Below are positions 34,101-44,558 of a stretch of DNA of 64,000 nucleotides, one piece after another. Every line of letters begins with the position of its first letter. The stretch's first letter is position 1. The stretch is from Owenia fusiformis. Taxonomy: Eukaryota; Annelida; Polychaeta; Sabellida; Oweniidae. The notes under the pieces were generated by a model. It was given only the letters and a program-made list of their open reading frames with translations. It did no database searches and was not told the origin of the DNA. The stretch spans positions 56,251,885-56,315,884 of the forward strand of contig CAIIXF020000001.1 in assembly GCA_903813345.2 (NCBI GenBank), read 5' to 3'. The translations under genes and the position numbers were made by a program.

Positions 34101-35943
34101 GGACGACCCACCTTTGTTGAACACATTGCACAATGAATCACTGTAACAAAGAGACATCTATATGTAATGATTGTCTTTAAAAGTATATAAAATGTATTGT
34201 TAGTACCTCAGTGTAAATACTCGCATCTGATTGGTCAATTAGCGGTCAACATTTTTGCCTGTACCTCACTTGTGCATCATGGGATATCATATTATTGACC
34301 GCGTATGTTACTGTACTACACTTGTGAATTATGGGAAATATGACGTCACAATGTTTACAGAAAAAACATGGTAGTCGGACATTTTGTACACGTTGATGAA
34401 AGTGATATTTTGACTTTTCTACACGACGAGTATAGCAACAATACAAATAGAAACGCAAAATTAACATTAATTTACTAGCGAGTACGCAGTTATGTGCCGA
34501 AAACAGAGAGTTTAGCTTCCACTGTCTTCAGATTTTCTTAAAAATCATTGCTGGCGTGCAGGTTCGTAGAAAAGATTGTGAAATGAAGCCATGATTGATG
34601 ACTGTCGTATATATGAGTATTATTAGTTTCTTCTGACTAACAAAACAATTGTAGACCTCTCCATTCGGTCAACCGTCGAAATCATATACCTCGACTGTAA
34701 ACCTTGAAACACTGTTGACCTCGACCTTCGGTCTCTGTCAACAGTAGTTTCTCGGTTTACAGTCTCGGTATACAATTTTGCCGGTTGACCTCTGGAGAGG
34801 TCAACAATTGTATATTGTTGAGTTTGACCATACTCTCTTAGTGTGATTAATCATATGAAAACCTTCTTACCTTGTAAATGCAAAATAAGAGGAATTGGGA
34901 GAAATTTACTTTGTATCTCATTGTCAGTTGCTATAGCTACCAACAAACAAACAAAAAACAAACAACAAAGAGATATAAACAAACATCTAAGGATGACTGT
35001 TATTTTAGAATGGGTAGCCTGTAGCACAAAACATGTTTAAAATACAGCAACTCAGAGTGCATATTCAAACTACATATTTTAATATGCTGAGATCTATTTA
35101 TTGCAAATAGCCAGAGGTATAATGTACCTGGGATCAACTTATAATGACCTATTGTTATGTTTTGTGCATTGAATTTCCCTGGGAAAATATGATTGATATT
35201 TAAAATGAATATATAAATTGCTTACAATAATTATGTATGCATAATATTTACATAACATTCACATTTCCCCCTATTTCCATGATCATCATGTATTTTATTC
35301 ATATTATACTGCATTTTTTAATTTTACATTGCAAAAGATAGATCTGAATTTAAAAAAACGTCTTAAAGGGGCAATAAGGACTGTAGAGAGAAAATTCGAA
35401 AATTTTTATTTTTTCTGAGCTACCAGGTCAACATTTGGCTTAATACCTTCTTTGACATACCTATTTTCATAAAATGTATGTATAAACTATCAATTTCAGC
35501 ATTAAGAAGTGTAAATTCAATTCAAAGCTTCTATAAAGGGAGTCCCACTTATAGATTTTTAAGATCCACCATGTTTCAAGAGGAATATCAGCTGAAATAA
35601 TGTTCATCCAGAGGGTTTCTTTGTAGATAATGAAAATATATGTTAGTCTTGATGAAATATCCAAACCTAAATATATTTTGACACTTGTCGATGATCATTG
35701 AATGGCCCCCCTGCACTTATTGTAGCACCTTTAAGCATTTTAACCAGACTTTGAGATTCATTATACTCATCCTGAAACAATAGTCAATGTATGATGAAGG
35801 AAATGATTTATTTATTTATATCAATGCTGAATGATTGTGGTAATATAAATTGTTCATGTAAACTAAAAAGAAGATCAAATCTACAAACCTGTAGCAAATG
35901 ATGTAAATATCCATATATGGAACAGAAAAATGTTGCTTTCCAT
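28111..35943 (-). CDS. Predicted type I receptor: SUEL lectin, CUB, sushi, mucin stalk, tyrosine-rich tail
   Basis: Seven minus-strand exons join without a frame break into 1080 residues: 35943-35889, 34140-33190, 33023-32643, 32277-32089, 31600-30923, 29979-29817 and 28936-28111. Order: signal peptide (1 to about 18, FLFHIWIFTSFA), an uncharacterised cysteine-poor domain (about 35-190, with FRCDGVITAWHYY), SUEL-type galactose/rhamnose-binding lectin (about 252-333, CGDGRI, ALYGR, FGNPC), CUB (336-462), one sushi/CCP module with four cysteines (463-525), Thr/Ser-rich mucin-like stalk (526-751), membrane helix 777-803, and a 277-residue tail. The tail has NPLY (829-832), YMEM (881-884), YDNV (951), YETL (972) and YDDI (1023), which are PTB, PI3K, GRB2 and ITIM/endocytosis-like motifs. 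All extracellular intron phases are 1, the exon-shuffling class. A surface pattern-recognition or adhesion receptor is my inference; I know no named family with this order. Confidence 0.8.
30083..30470. repeat. Minisatellite, 36-bp unit, about 10-11 copies, in an intron of the lectin receptor
   Basis: Near-identical 36-bp units (AAGGTATCAGACTCCCCAAA then GCATTCCGCAAAGCAT), one interrupted copy near 30130, and degenerate copies out to about 30610. The unit is a multiple of three, so two minus-strand frames remain open for more than 130 codons, but no splice sites frame them. It lies between the mucin exon (ends 30923) and the membrane exon (begins 29979), which splice to each other in phase 1. 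Confidence 0.85.
34645..34812. mobile_element. Palindromic MITE in intron 1 of the lectin receptor
   Basis: 168 bp whose halves are inverted copies: ACAATTGTAGACCTCTCC at the left, GGAGAGGTCAACAATTGT at the right; the inner parts also pair (GACTGTAAACC and GGTTTACAGTC). Non-coding. Confidence 0.7.
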
Positions 35944-38466
35944 TTCAATGTTTTCAATTTCTGTAATGCTTTTTGGTCAAAAGACTTCTAATCCTTGTTT
36001 AACATTGCAAGTATGTGTTCGTCACTGTAAATGTCTGATTGAATCATGGTAACATTGTCGAAATCAACCTGATCACTGATAATATCAAACAATATATTTT
36101 ATGACACAACATAGCCTGAGGTACATGTTATTATTGTTGTATGATAACCAGCAAGGAGATATCACGGAATTCCATAATTTTTCTCTTAATGAAATGTAAA
36201 ATGTGTCTGTGACTCATTGATATCTGTCTTACTATCTTCCATAGTCTTTCTTTAATTACATGGATCAAAAATTATTGGGCTCCAATATTGGAGAATTATT
36301 TTATTTTCTGTTCATTAACTAATTTCAATCATTTTTCAAAACATCATGTTTCAGGTAGATGGCCTGGGGCCTCGTGGAAAATTAGCCTCATTTATCTATT
36401 TAAAAAGTGAATGGCTGTCCAAATGTCTCAGTTTCACTTGGGAGGGGGATCTGAAAGGTTGCTGTGGGAGGTGAGCAGTGAATTAATCTGGGGGATATTT
36501 TTATAATGTTTTATAATGTTTTTTTTTTCTTATGCAATCATCAAAGGACGATTCTCGGTTTGGAGAACAAAGTTCATCAATCTAAATGAGCATTATCCCT
36601 GCTTCGGACAAATTTGATTTTTTTACATAATAAAGATTTGAATGTCCTCTTTTGAATAGTCATAATTTAATTTGGGTAATATTTTTAGATTTTTTGCAAA
36701 AAAATATTAGCGCAGTACACTGATGAACTTCTTCCCCCAAATCGAGACTTGTATTTATATTGAATCGGTCTATTTGAGCATTATCCCTGCTTCAGACCAA
36801 TTTGTTATCTTTACATCTTGTAGATTTAAATGTCCTCTTTTGAATATTCGTAGTTTAATTTGGGTAATATTTCTATATTTTTCATGAAAAAAATTATTAG
36901 CCCAGGAGACTGTTCTCCAAACCGAGAATCGTCCTTTATGTATGTCATTACCAGACTTACCAGGTGTTGATGCTTATTCTTTTGTCATGTTTGTAATCCT
37001 AGACAACAAAACATGTTGTATACAATGAATTCACAAGACAAACATGATTATTAATAAAGAACCTTAATTTAAACATTGGTACCTTAACCTTTTTAGCTTT
37101 CAAAGTGACATTAATTCATTTTTCAAATGTTAGCTTTTGTGTTTTCTAATTCCCTATTTGAGTGGGGGCATATCTAGGTAAGCACACCAAAACATTTTTT
37201 TATAAGTTATATTGGAATCACAATTTGATATGGTTCATGATACCAATCTCCCCCTCCGTCGATTACCATAACTGAAATAAAACTGATTCTTTTAGATGAT
37301 GCACCCAAGCTTGTTTTGATATATATGGTTCATGATCCTTCAACCCCCCCCATTTGATTCCCATAACTGAAATATAACTGATGTGTCAAAGTTTGTGATT
37401 TGGAAATCCTCTCTCTTGTTGGATTAGAGATGAGATGGATTTGAAATAATTGAGATTCTAATCCCAGAAGAAACATGCTCAGAAAATGTACTCAGTGTGC
37501 CATTTACTATGACATGTGTCACATATTACTATCTTGTTTGACTGTTTTCTTTTCTTGGCCTTAACAAACCAAACAACCCTCTAAAGCTTTGTTCTCTGTG
37601 TTATTCTTGAGAATAACTTCATTAAAATACCTAATTGGATCAGAATGCAAATAAAAATATGATACAAATTGATGAAATCTTCAAACAAAATGTTAGTGTG
37701 AATTCATAGAGACCTTGGATTAAGAAGTTGAACAAACATTGTATGTTTTCAGTGCTTGATTGACCCATAGGTTGTGTTAGCTGAAATAACACAGTGCTCT
37801 ATCTAATCAGGTTGCTTTTAATAAGACTTTAATAAGGTTACTGACCTTTAATTGAAGTTTGACATACCTTTAAATTGTTGATTACACAAGATTCACCTTT
37901 CAAGAGTTTCAGATATGATGAACTTCAGTGACTATTTTAATTGTCGAGTACATTCAAAGATGGCAGCACTGTGCAAACCCTCCATTTGAGAAAGGAATTA
38001 ATGTCAAGCATAGATGGCAGCTTCATAGTGTTCCCTCCTATTGACCACCTGTACTCGTTTGTACGTCACCCCCTACACGTTTCAAAGAAAGGGTAAAGCT
38101 TAGTTGGCTTGTAGAACAAGATAACGTGGGAGGGGGTGGGGTGAGACACTTAGTGCTAAGTTAAAACCCTGGATGATCCAGCCTGTTAACATGATTAACT
38201 GGTTTGACCAACTAGGACACCTGGTTAAAGTTACCTGGATAATCAGTCAATGCTGCTGGGTCAATTAAAAACTCAAGATGGAGAGATTAGTAATCAAGTT
38301 AAACTAGAATTGATTGCACAATTTAAGTGATATGCCCTTGACACCTGTGTGAATGTGACAGTAAAATACTAGATATGAAAATGGACTTAAATGACTCAGA
38401 ATATTACATGAAATATCCTCAGACCATATTGATATAATTACTAACTCACTTTTTAGATTTATATGT
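35944..38466. other. Intergenic region between the lectin receptor and HES
   Basis: Upstream of the receptor's first exon and downstream of the HES polyadenylation signal. Apart from the element at 36543-36937 I see no exon. The receptor promoter should lie close above 35943, but no TATA box or initiator stands out. Two short C-tract patches (37257, 37344) share a CATGATACC/CATGATCC-type context and look like fragments of a repeat. Confidence 0.4.
36543..36937. mobile_element. Element with 27-bp perfect inverted ends and an internal duplication
   Basis: 36543-36569 is the exact reverse complement of 36911-36937 (AAAGGACGATTCTCGGTTTG...). Inside, two direct copies of about 170 bp follow each other (both contain GAGCATTATCCCTGCTTC and TTTAATTTGGGTAATATTT). 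No clear target duplication and no coding capacity. Confidence 0.75.
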
Positions 38467-38472
38467 TTTATT
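38467..38472 (-). terminator. Probable polyadenylation signal of the HES gene
   Basis: AATAAA on the minus strand, about 770 bp past the HES stop codon. It is the natural candidate for the end of the transcript, but other A-rich hexamers exist between it and the stop. Confidence 0.45.
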
Positions 38473-39192
38473 GCAACAGTAGAAAAATAAATAACTCTTA
38501 TTTACATACATGTTTGTTTATATCTATATACAGTGAACATTACTCTTACTAATGCATTTTAACTCTTTAAAACTAGTGGCAATAACTCTAAAACTTGACA
38601 AAGAACGATAATATGTAACAAGTTAATGATTCAATTCAACACATAATAAATGCACTTATGAAAACTATTTCAAAATCCTGATGATTAACTTTTTCATTTT
38701 ATCAAAAATACTTTTTGGTAAAAACAGCAGATATTCTCAGTAACATTTCAGCAGTTATTAAAAACAGCAATACAACATTATTGTACTAAGTAATTTTAAA
38801 CATGAAATAACATCATAGTAATGTTTTGAAACTTAAAAAAATTACAGCAGTAATTTGAAACATTGTAGCAGTTGATATTAACATTGTATCATGTTTAGCA
38901 GTTAATCCACTGAATTATTTTGATCTCAATTTCCATGTGTAAAAAATGTTCAATTAATTCAATTAGTTTGGTAATTAAACCATGAGACATATATTACACT
39001 GTATTATGTCCTGTTAAAATGCAATGTTTTATAGTCTACAATATGAAGATACTTCAGCAGTAATCACATAGGGACATCTACATACAAGAACAATGAATCT
39101 ATTAAGTCACAAAAACGATTAAGTGACTGGATAGAAGCCAATGTCACTGTGTATGTTGAATGTTGAATGTCTTGAATATACATGTATTGTTA

Positions 39193-39199
39193 TAAAGCT
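39193..39199 (-). promoter_or_regulatory. Brd-box-like motif in the HES 3' untranslated region
   Basis: AGCTTTA on the transcript strand, 44 bp after the stop. This heptamer is the Brd box of Drosophila Enhancer-of-split 3' UTRs, a target of the miR-4/79 family. A K-box core (TGTGAT) follows at 39068-39063. Both are short and could be chance. Confidence 0.3.
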
Positions 39200-39242
39200 C
39201 TAAGTATTGCACGACAGTAGAATTCATATATCTGTACAATCT

Positions 39243-41219
39243 TTACCAAGGTCTCCATACACGTTCGGCCCGTTTCTCAGCTACAGAGTTTTTCATTGGT
39301 CCAACCTGTGATGGTGATGCGACGTGTGTTTGGCTGTGGGGTAGAGCAGTGGGTGCCACGGAGGGAGGGGGTGAGGGTATAATTTCCTGCTTGACCAATG
39401 TTTGTTGTTGATTTGGTACCACCATTGTGGTGACATTAGGTGCTGTTGGTGATTGTCCTTTAGGTGAACTTTGTAAGAAATATGCTACATCTCCATTAGG
39501 TAATTGTCCAGGAATGAGAACAGAGTCACTAAGTCCAGGTGGTGTTAGCAGCACTGACTGTGTGCCTGGGAATACGGGCATTGAGGTCTGTTGACTGTAC
39601 GCTGTGTTCAATGTAGGTGTAGGAGTGTATGACGTATTCAGTTGAGTAGCTGAGGGAATCTGGACCTGAATGGGTTGTGTTGGAGCGACTTGATGTGGGG
39701 CACGGTTGGCCAATTGTCCAATCATACGCCTCTTGAGCCCATTATCGACGCCATCCACTGTGTTTAAGTAACGGACAACTTCCTGGGAACATTCTTGAAA
39801 TCCTGCAGCATACTTTCCCTGGACGCTGGGGTCAACAGTCATTGCAGCTGGAGATAAAGAAAATACCATAAATACAAGATGGAAAAGAGAGTAAAAAAGT
39901 AATATTATTTCATGATGAATTTAATGAATAATGTTCAAATTCAGTGTTGCTGAAATTCTAGCAACATAAATCTAGAATCAAGAAAATATGCATCATTGAT
40001 TTGATTAAAAATATTGCTTAACATAATATAAATATCATTACTTAGAATTACAAATATTAGTCTTATAGTAACCCCCTCCCTTTTCAGAGTACACAGCAAG
40101 AGACTTTCGCAAGATAAATTTTAAATATTTAAAAACAAAACAATTAATTAAAAATGATTAATTACCTGATATTTGGTTTCTTTGGAGGTTTCTAAGATGT
40201 TTGACTGTCATCTCTAAAATATCAGCCTTCTCAAGCTTTGAGTGATAAGAGGTCTGTAACAAATAAAACATTCATAAGTACATTTACAACTAACTTTGCA
40301 TACACATAGAAAATAAACAGGTTCAGTCCATTATCTGATTAAAAGGTTAACATGTGTAATATATTACTACTTGAGGCTCCTAGGTGAATGAGTAATTAAA
40401 ATACCAATTAATAAGCAATCAAAGCGTGGGAAAGTGTGCTTGGCTTGGAAAATCACTGAACTTGTTGATTGTATAACAGATAAGATCAACTTGTATTACA
40501 AATATGACTTTATGTAAAATATTCCAGATTACAAAAACCATGCCTGGGGCAACATATTTCAAGCAGATCTGTCGATTTTGCAGACATGAGAACTTTCAAA
40601 CTGAAAAAAGCTAGCCCCTTGCTTCTCTGAATTGCACAAGAATTTAATAATATTACATCGGTGTTCTACTTACATCTTTCTTCATTGCAGTAAGGACCAG
40701 GTGTTTCAGTTCAGACAGACACGAGTTGATGCGTTCTCTGCGTTTTTTCTCCATTAAAGGTTTGTTTGCCTGCAATACAATAACCAAAAATATAAATATA
40801 TGTATGATACTTAACAATTTGAAATAAGAAGAGATGAGAATCGTCGATGTGCGATGTAATGAGAGGAAAATAACATTTAAATGATTGATAGCATGAACTT
40901 GAAGCCTGATTTGAAGTTAGTATGTGTTTATTGATCAATCCTTTTAAAAAGTATTGTTTAATTTTACATCAAATGACATGTATCTTAATTCGAATCTTAA
41001 TTTTGCATTTGAAGCCACAAGTAATGACAAAATGTCTATAAGGTTTCAAATTTAAACAATTCCAACTTGTTGCTCTTGTATAACTTGCTGCTTGTTAATA
41101 GAAGATACACGTATGATCTGTTTTAATTTATTGAAATTAATTTAAAATAATGTTGTAATTTCACTTACCCTTCGCGCTAAGGCAGCAGGACTCAGTTCGT
41201 TGCATGTTCTCTCAGACAT
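39243..41219 (-). CDS. HES: Hairy/Enhancer-of-split bHLH-Orange transcriptional repressor
   Basis: Four minus-strand exons (41219-41169, 40769-40674, 40253-40166, 39847-39243) join in phases 0, 0, 1 to 279 residues, the usual HES exon layout. The basic region [15 protein letters not shown] (18-32) has the proline that marks Hairy/HES proteins. The helix-loop-helix runs to about 76 and contains [20 protein letters not shown]. The Orange domain is about 86-128 ([20 protein letters not shown]). A Pro/Gln/Thr-rich linker follows, and the C-terminus is exactly WRPW (276-279), the Groucho-binding tetrapeptide. It acts in the nucleus as a repressor downstream of Notch. CSL sites upstream and in intron 2 support Notch input. 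The nearest human relatives are HES1/HES4; orthology within the expanded family is not decided. Confidence 0.95.
40425..40432 (+). promoter_or_regulatory. Su(H)/CSL site in HES intron 2
   Basis: CGTGGGAA, a perfect match to the high-affinity Su(H) consensus YGTGGGAA, inside the intron between the two bHLH-coding exons. Confidence 0.5.
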
Positions 41220-41309
41220 TTTCTCGATTATTTTCAAATCCGTTGTTTCTCGATCGCTTTCTCTGAAGGAATGATGTGATTGTATCGCTATGCAAGGTTG
41301 CTGGTGAAG

Positions 41310-41317
41310 TGTGGGAA
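41310..41317 (+). promoter_or_regulatory. Su(H)/CSL site, proximal HES promoter
   Basis: TGTGGGAA, about 90 bp upstream of the HES start codon and 72 bp from an oppositely oriented site at 41390. Confidence 0.6.
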
Positions 41318-41331
41318 ATGGATATTTGAGA

Positions 41332-41343
41332 TGTATATTTATG
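41332..41343 (-). promoter_or_regulatory. TATA-like element of HES
   Basis: GCATAAATATAC on the minus strand, about 115 bp before the ATG. Placed between the two proximal CSL sites it would set transcription start near 41305. Inverted CCAAT boxes at about 41414 (ACCAATCAC) and 41463 (GATTGGTC) lie upstream. Inferred only from motif and spacing. Confidence 0.35.
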
Positions 41344-41389
41344 CCTATGGCACATGCCGCAAGTTTGTGTACTACATTCTCAAGTCCCG

Positions 41390-41397
41390 TTCCCACG
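41390..41397 (-). promoter_or_regulatory. Su(H)/CSL site, HES promoter
   Basis: CGTGGGAA on the minus strand (TTCCCACG on plus). It forms an inverted pair with the site at 41310, wider apart than the classical 15-17 bp paired site. Confidence 0.6.
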
Positions 41398-41584
41398 CTC
41401 AGATTTCTATACACTGGACCAATCACAGTTTGTTTGTACCAACTGGCTTGTGCCACCTCGATGTTGATTGGTCAGTTTTGAAAGCGCCACATTCCGATAC
41501 ACTGCAAGCTGTCAATCAGTTATCTTGGAGGTAAATGTTAATTACCAGCACGTGTCTTGGCTTTCATGTTGCCTGCTTTGAAAT

Positions 41585-41592
41585 TGTGGGAA
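41585..41592 (+). promoter_or_regulatory. Su(H)/CSL site, HES upstream region
   Basis: TGTGGGAA followed by AAC, about 365 bp before the start codon. A CACGTG E-box at 41551-41556 nearby could bind HES-type repressors (autorepression), which is only inference. Confidence 0.5.
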
Positions 41593-41933
41593 AACTCCGC
41601 CCCTTACGTTGCTAATCTCACAGCACTAAATTTTATGATTGCTTCGAGTGATAACCCATGTAGAAGCGTGAGATACCTAATCAGTAATGAAGGTTCAACG
41701 AGGGCCATACCTTAATTGTTGGTTGTAGACCTAAGTTGAACCTACCATGTACTATATAACTGACAGTTTTAGTCGGTGTTAATGACGAAAGGCCAGCTCC
41801 AAGTCTCCCTCACTATGATCGGACGGTGGGAAAATCGTCTAAGCAAACACAAAATATGGTTTGGTTGGTTTACTCACCCTCTTTGCCATAACACCTGTGC
41901 ACACTTTGACCGTCTAACATACCATTTTCACCA

Positions 41934-41941
41934 TTCCCACA
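41934..41941 (-). promoter_or_regulatory. Su(H)/CSL site, distal HES upstream region
   Basis: TGTGGGAA on the minus strand (TTCCCACA on plus), about 715 bp before the start codon. A one-base variant (GGTGGGAA) lies at 41825. Confidence 0.45.
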
Positions 41942-44000
41942 CTTAAAGAACAATGGGGTATGAGTGGCATATAATTAAAATGAAACAATCAGTATATTTA
42001 ATGTGCAGGAATTATATTTGATTGTTAATCAAATGCAAAATGTATAATTGTCATGTAAAGTTAATTGGAGCCTAGACCATACTCTGACGAGACTTTTCTA
42101 CCACGAGGCGAATTTTCATAATTTTTATGTAATGAGTAATCGCTCATTTGACCATGTTAACGATGAGACTGAAAATAAATTAGCTATGATATAAACAATT
42201 GCTTTGTCTTTCATCAGTCCAATCAAACATTTGATTTCAATTAATATGAGATGTAACTGTAAATTAATTAATTAATTTATCTATCAAAACTGCTCGTCTT
42301 TCCTAACATCAGTATAGAACTGCGAATAACTAATTATAACTCCCTGATAAAATAAACAATCGTTTCATCAATGCCGATACAATGTTCAGTTTGTTCCAAA
42401 TACCGACTGTGCCCATTTCTCAATATGTTAAATATTATACTTATATATTCAATTAACTGTTATTAAAAGTATTTTTCAGACAACTTTAGGGACAGTTCCA
42501 AACTTTTTTTTCAAAATAAACAATCGTTTCACCTATGCCGCCATTATGTTTAGTTAGTTCCAATATAAAATACGACAGTTAAAGCGTTGCCCAGTTTTTC
42601 CTTAGATATGTTTATTCAATTAAATCCAATTCAAAGTATTTTAAACTGTGAAGATGTGCAAAACATGTTTTATCTATTATGGCGTTAACAGTTAAGGATA
42701 TTAAAAAAAGTTTCTCAACCGATTTACTGAAAAACATTTCTGGTATTTAATTTGGCGCTATCGGCATCGGGCACAGGTGTGTCCAGCGTTGGCTGAGTGT
42801 AACTAGGTGTAATATTACGTTTACTTCATTAAAAATGTATTAATTATACATTATACAAGACTATAAATTCTTAGGAAAGAATGTATACATTAACAGGATC
42901 AAAGGAAGCTTTATTCGAACACTTTGATCCGTTGAAGAAAATGTAAATCATACAAGTCAGTTTTAATAAAAGTGTTAACAACATACACATGGATTACGTA
43001 GCCAAACACGGGTAAACATGCAGTGTTACGCAAACCCTTTGTTAGAGACGCGTTGTTTTCATTCCTTGATCCCTTTGATCCCGTGCAATCAAGACGGATC
43101 ATGTAAGAATCAATAAAATATTGAATAACACTAGAAGAATTTAGATTGACGTGTTTTACACGTAAAGTGTGTTTACTTTACATGGATTAGCAATTATTTG
43201 TTGATTGCGCAATGGATCCAATATTTGGATCCCTTTGATCTTTCCCGGTCTAAGACGGCCAGGTAAATAAACTGGTAAAACAACACACACTTTAGCAGTA
43301 ATCGATCTGGTGATTATAATCGAGATATTTTGATTACATACTGCTTGTTAATTATTGTTATTCATGAATTTTATAAAGATTGTTTGAACAAAGAATCAAG
43401 CAACATTATATCACAAGGTCCACGTGTAGTTAATAATGAAATTGCGATTTTGACTTGTGTCGTCGAGTTTGCAAGCCTTTGGACTTCACTTGCTCAACTC
43501 TAAAATTGTTAATAACATATGTTTTCTTATTTTTTATCTCGCAAAATGTATTGCAATATGTCATATACGATGTATTCCATTCTTGATGAATGTAATTTTT
43601 TTGATTTCCCGGTTTAATTTAGGCTTACAAAACAAACGCACTAATTTGAATGTAAGTTCTGTAGGATTTCGTACTGGAGTACAGTTAACGATAAATCCCA
43701 TTTCTCTCGAATAAAAACTTTGACCATGGGCTTTCAACAGACCCATGTTCAGATTGATTAGTTTCACATGTAAACACGTGGCCTCTTAAAATTTAGGAAG
43801 TTTTACCAATACCATTTTCCAAAATAACATGTCAGACAGTGAAGCATCAAAATACAAGAGACCACACATTTGTGACTAGCAAACCACAAGTGATCCAAAA
43901 TGTTTGCATTAAAATATAAGTGTACAAAATTAGAAAAAAGCAATTTTGCAGTTCAGACATTATCAAATTATGGTTTGAAGTGCTTAGAATGCACCATATA
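41942..44000. other. Intergenic region upstream of HES
   Basis: No gene recognised. A stretch near 42350-42400 is repeated, diverged, near 42514-42575 (AATAAACAATCGTTTCA in both). Short GGATCAAAG / CTTTGATCC motifs recur around 42897-43240 in both orientations. Distal HES regulatory DNA could lie here. Confidence 0.4.
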
Positions 44001-44556
44001 CAGGGTGTCAAAAAACAACGGCACCCCCCTCTACAGCAAAAAGTACTTAATGTTACATGGTGTGTCATATATCATTTTAAAGACAATTTAATTCTGGAGT
44101 TACCTGAGAAATTTCAGCTTTATATCTTATAATTTAACAGATTTACAGCTGATTCTTAGTAGTTGGTATGACTATCAGTTGCTGCTTGAAAAGCAGCTTA
44201 TCTGGATGGATATGATTTCAATAAAAATTCAGATAAAGGTGTAGCATTGCATAATCCTCTAGGCACTTTTCTCACATTCTTCAGAATTACATCGTTACTG
44301 TATCTTTTTTCAAGAGGCTCTTTGTCCATCAATTCCTGTACCCTGTTTTTAAGAACTGAGCCCATATGTTCATTGCAGTTGACATCTGGGTTAATTCTTT
44401 CATATTCCACTTTCTGAAGATTTGACCTTCAACCAGTAACGGAGCAGCAAACAAAGTGCCGAGGTAGCAAACTTTGAAACGAGGTTTGACACGATATGTA
44501 ACATTAAGGACTATTTGCTGTAGAGGGGGGGGGTGCCGTTGTTTTTTGACACACTG
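44001..44556. mobile_element. Tc1/mariner-type element, non-autonomous
   Basis: Starts CAGGGTGTCAAAAAACAACG and ends with the complement of CAGTGTGTCAAAAAACAACG. The arms continue through a G/C tract to TTAATGTTACAT-like sequence, about 70 bp in all. The dinucleotide TA flanks both sides (43999-44000, 44557-44558), the mariner target duplication. A minus-strand frame of 70 codons inside (44198-44410) has no recognisable transposase motif. A related terminus (CAGGGCGTCCCAAAAGTAAC) occurs at 48576. Confidence 0.8.
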
Positions 44557-44558
44557 TA

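Noticed and set aside
41750-41760. TATATAG on the minus strand as the HES TATA box
   Set aside because: It is about 540 bp from the start codon, with a closer TATA-like element at 41332-41343 next to the CSL sites. It cannot be excluded if an untranslated exon exists.
44198-44410. Possible transposase remnant in the mariner-type element
   Set aside because: The 70-codon frame shows no DDE/D motif or helix-turn-helix that I can recognise, so I call the element non-autonomous.
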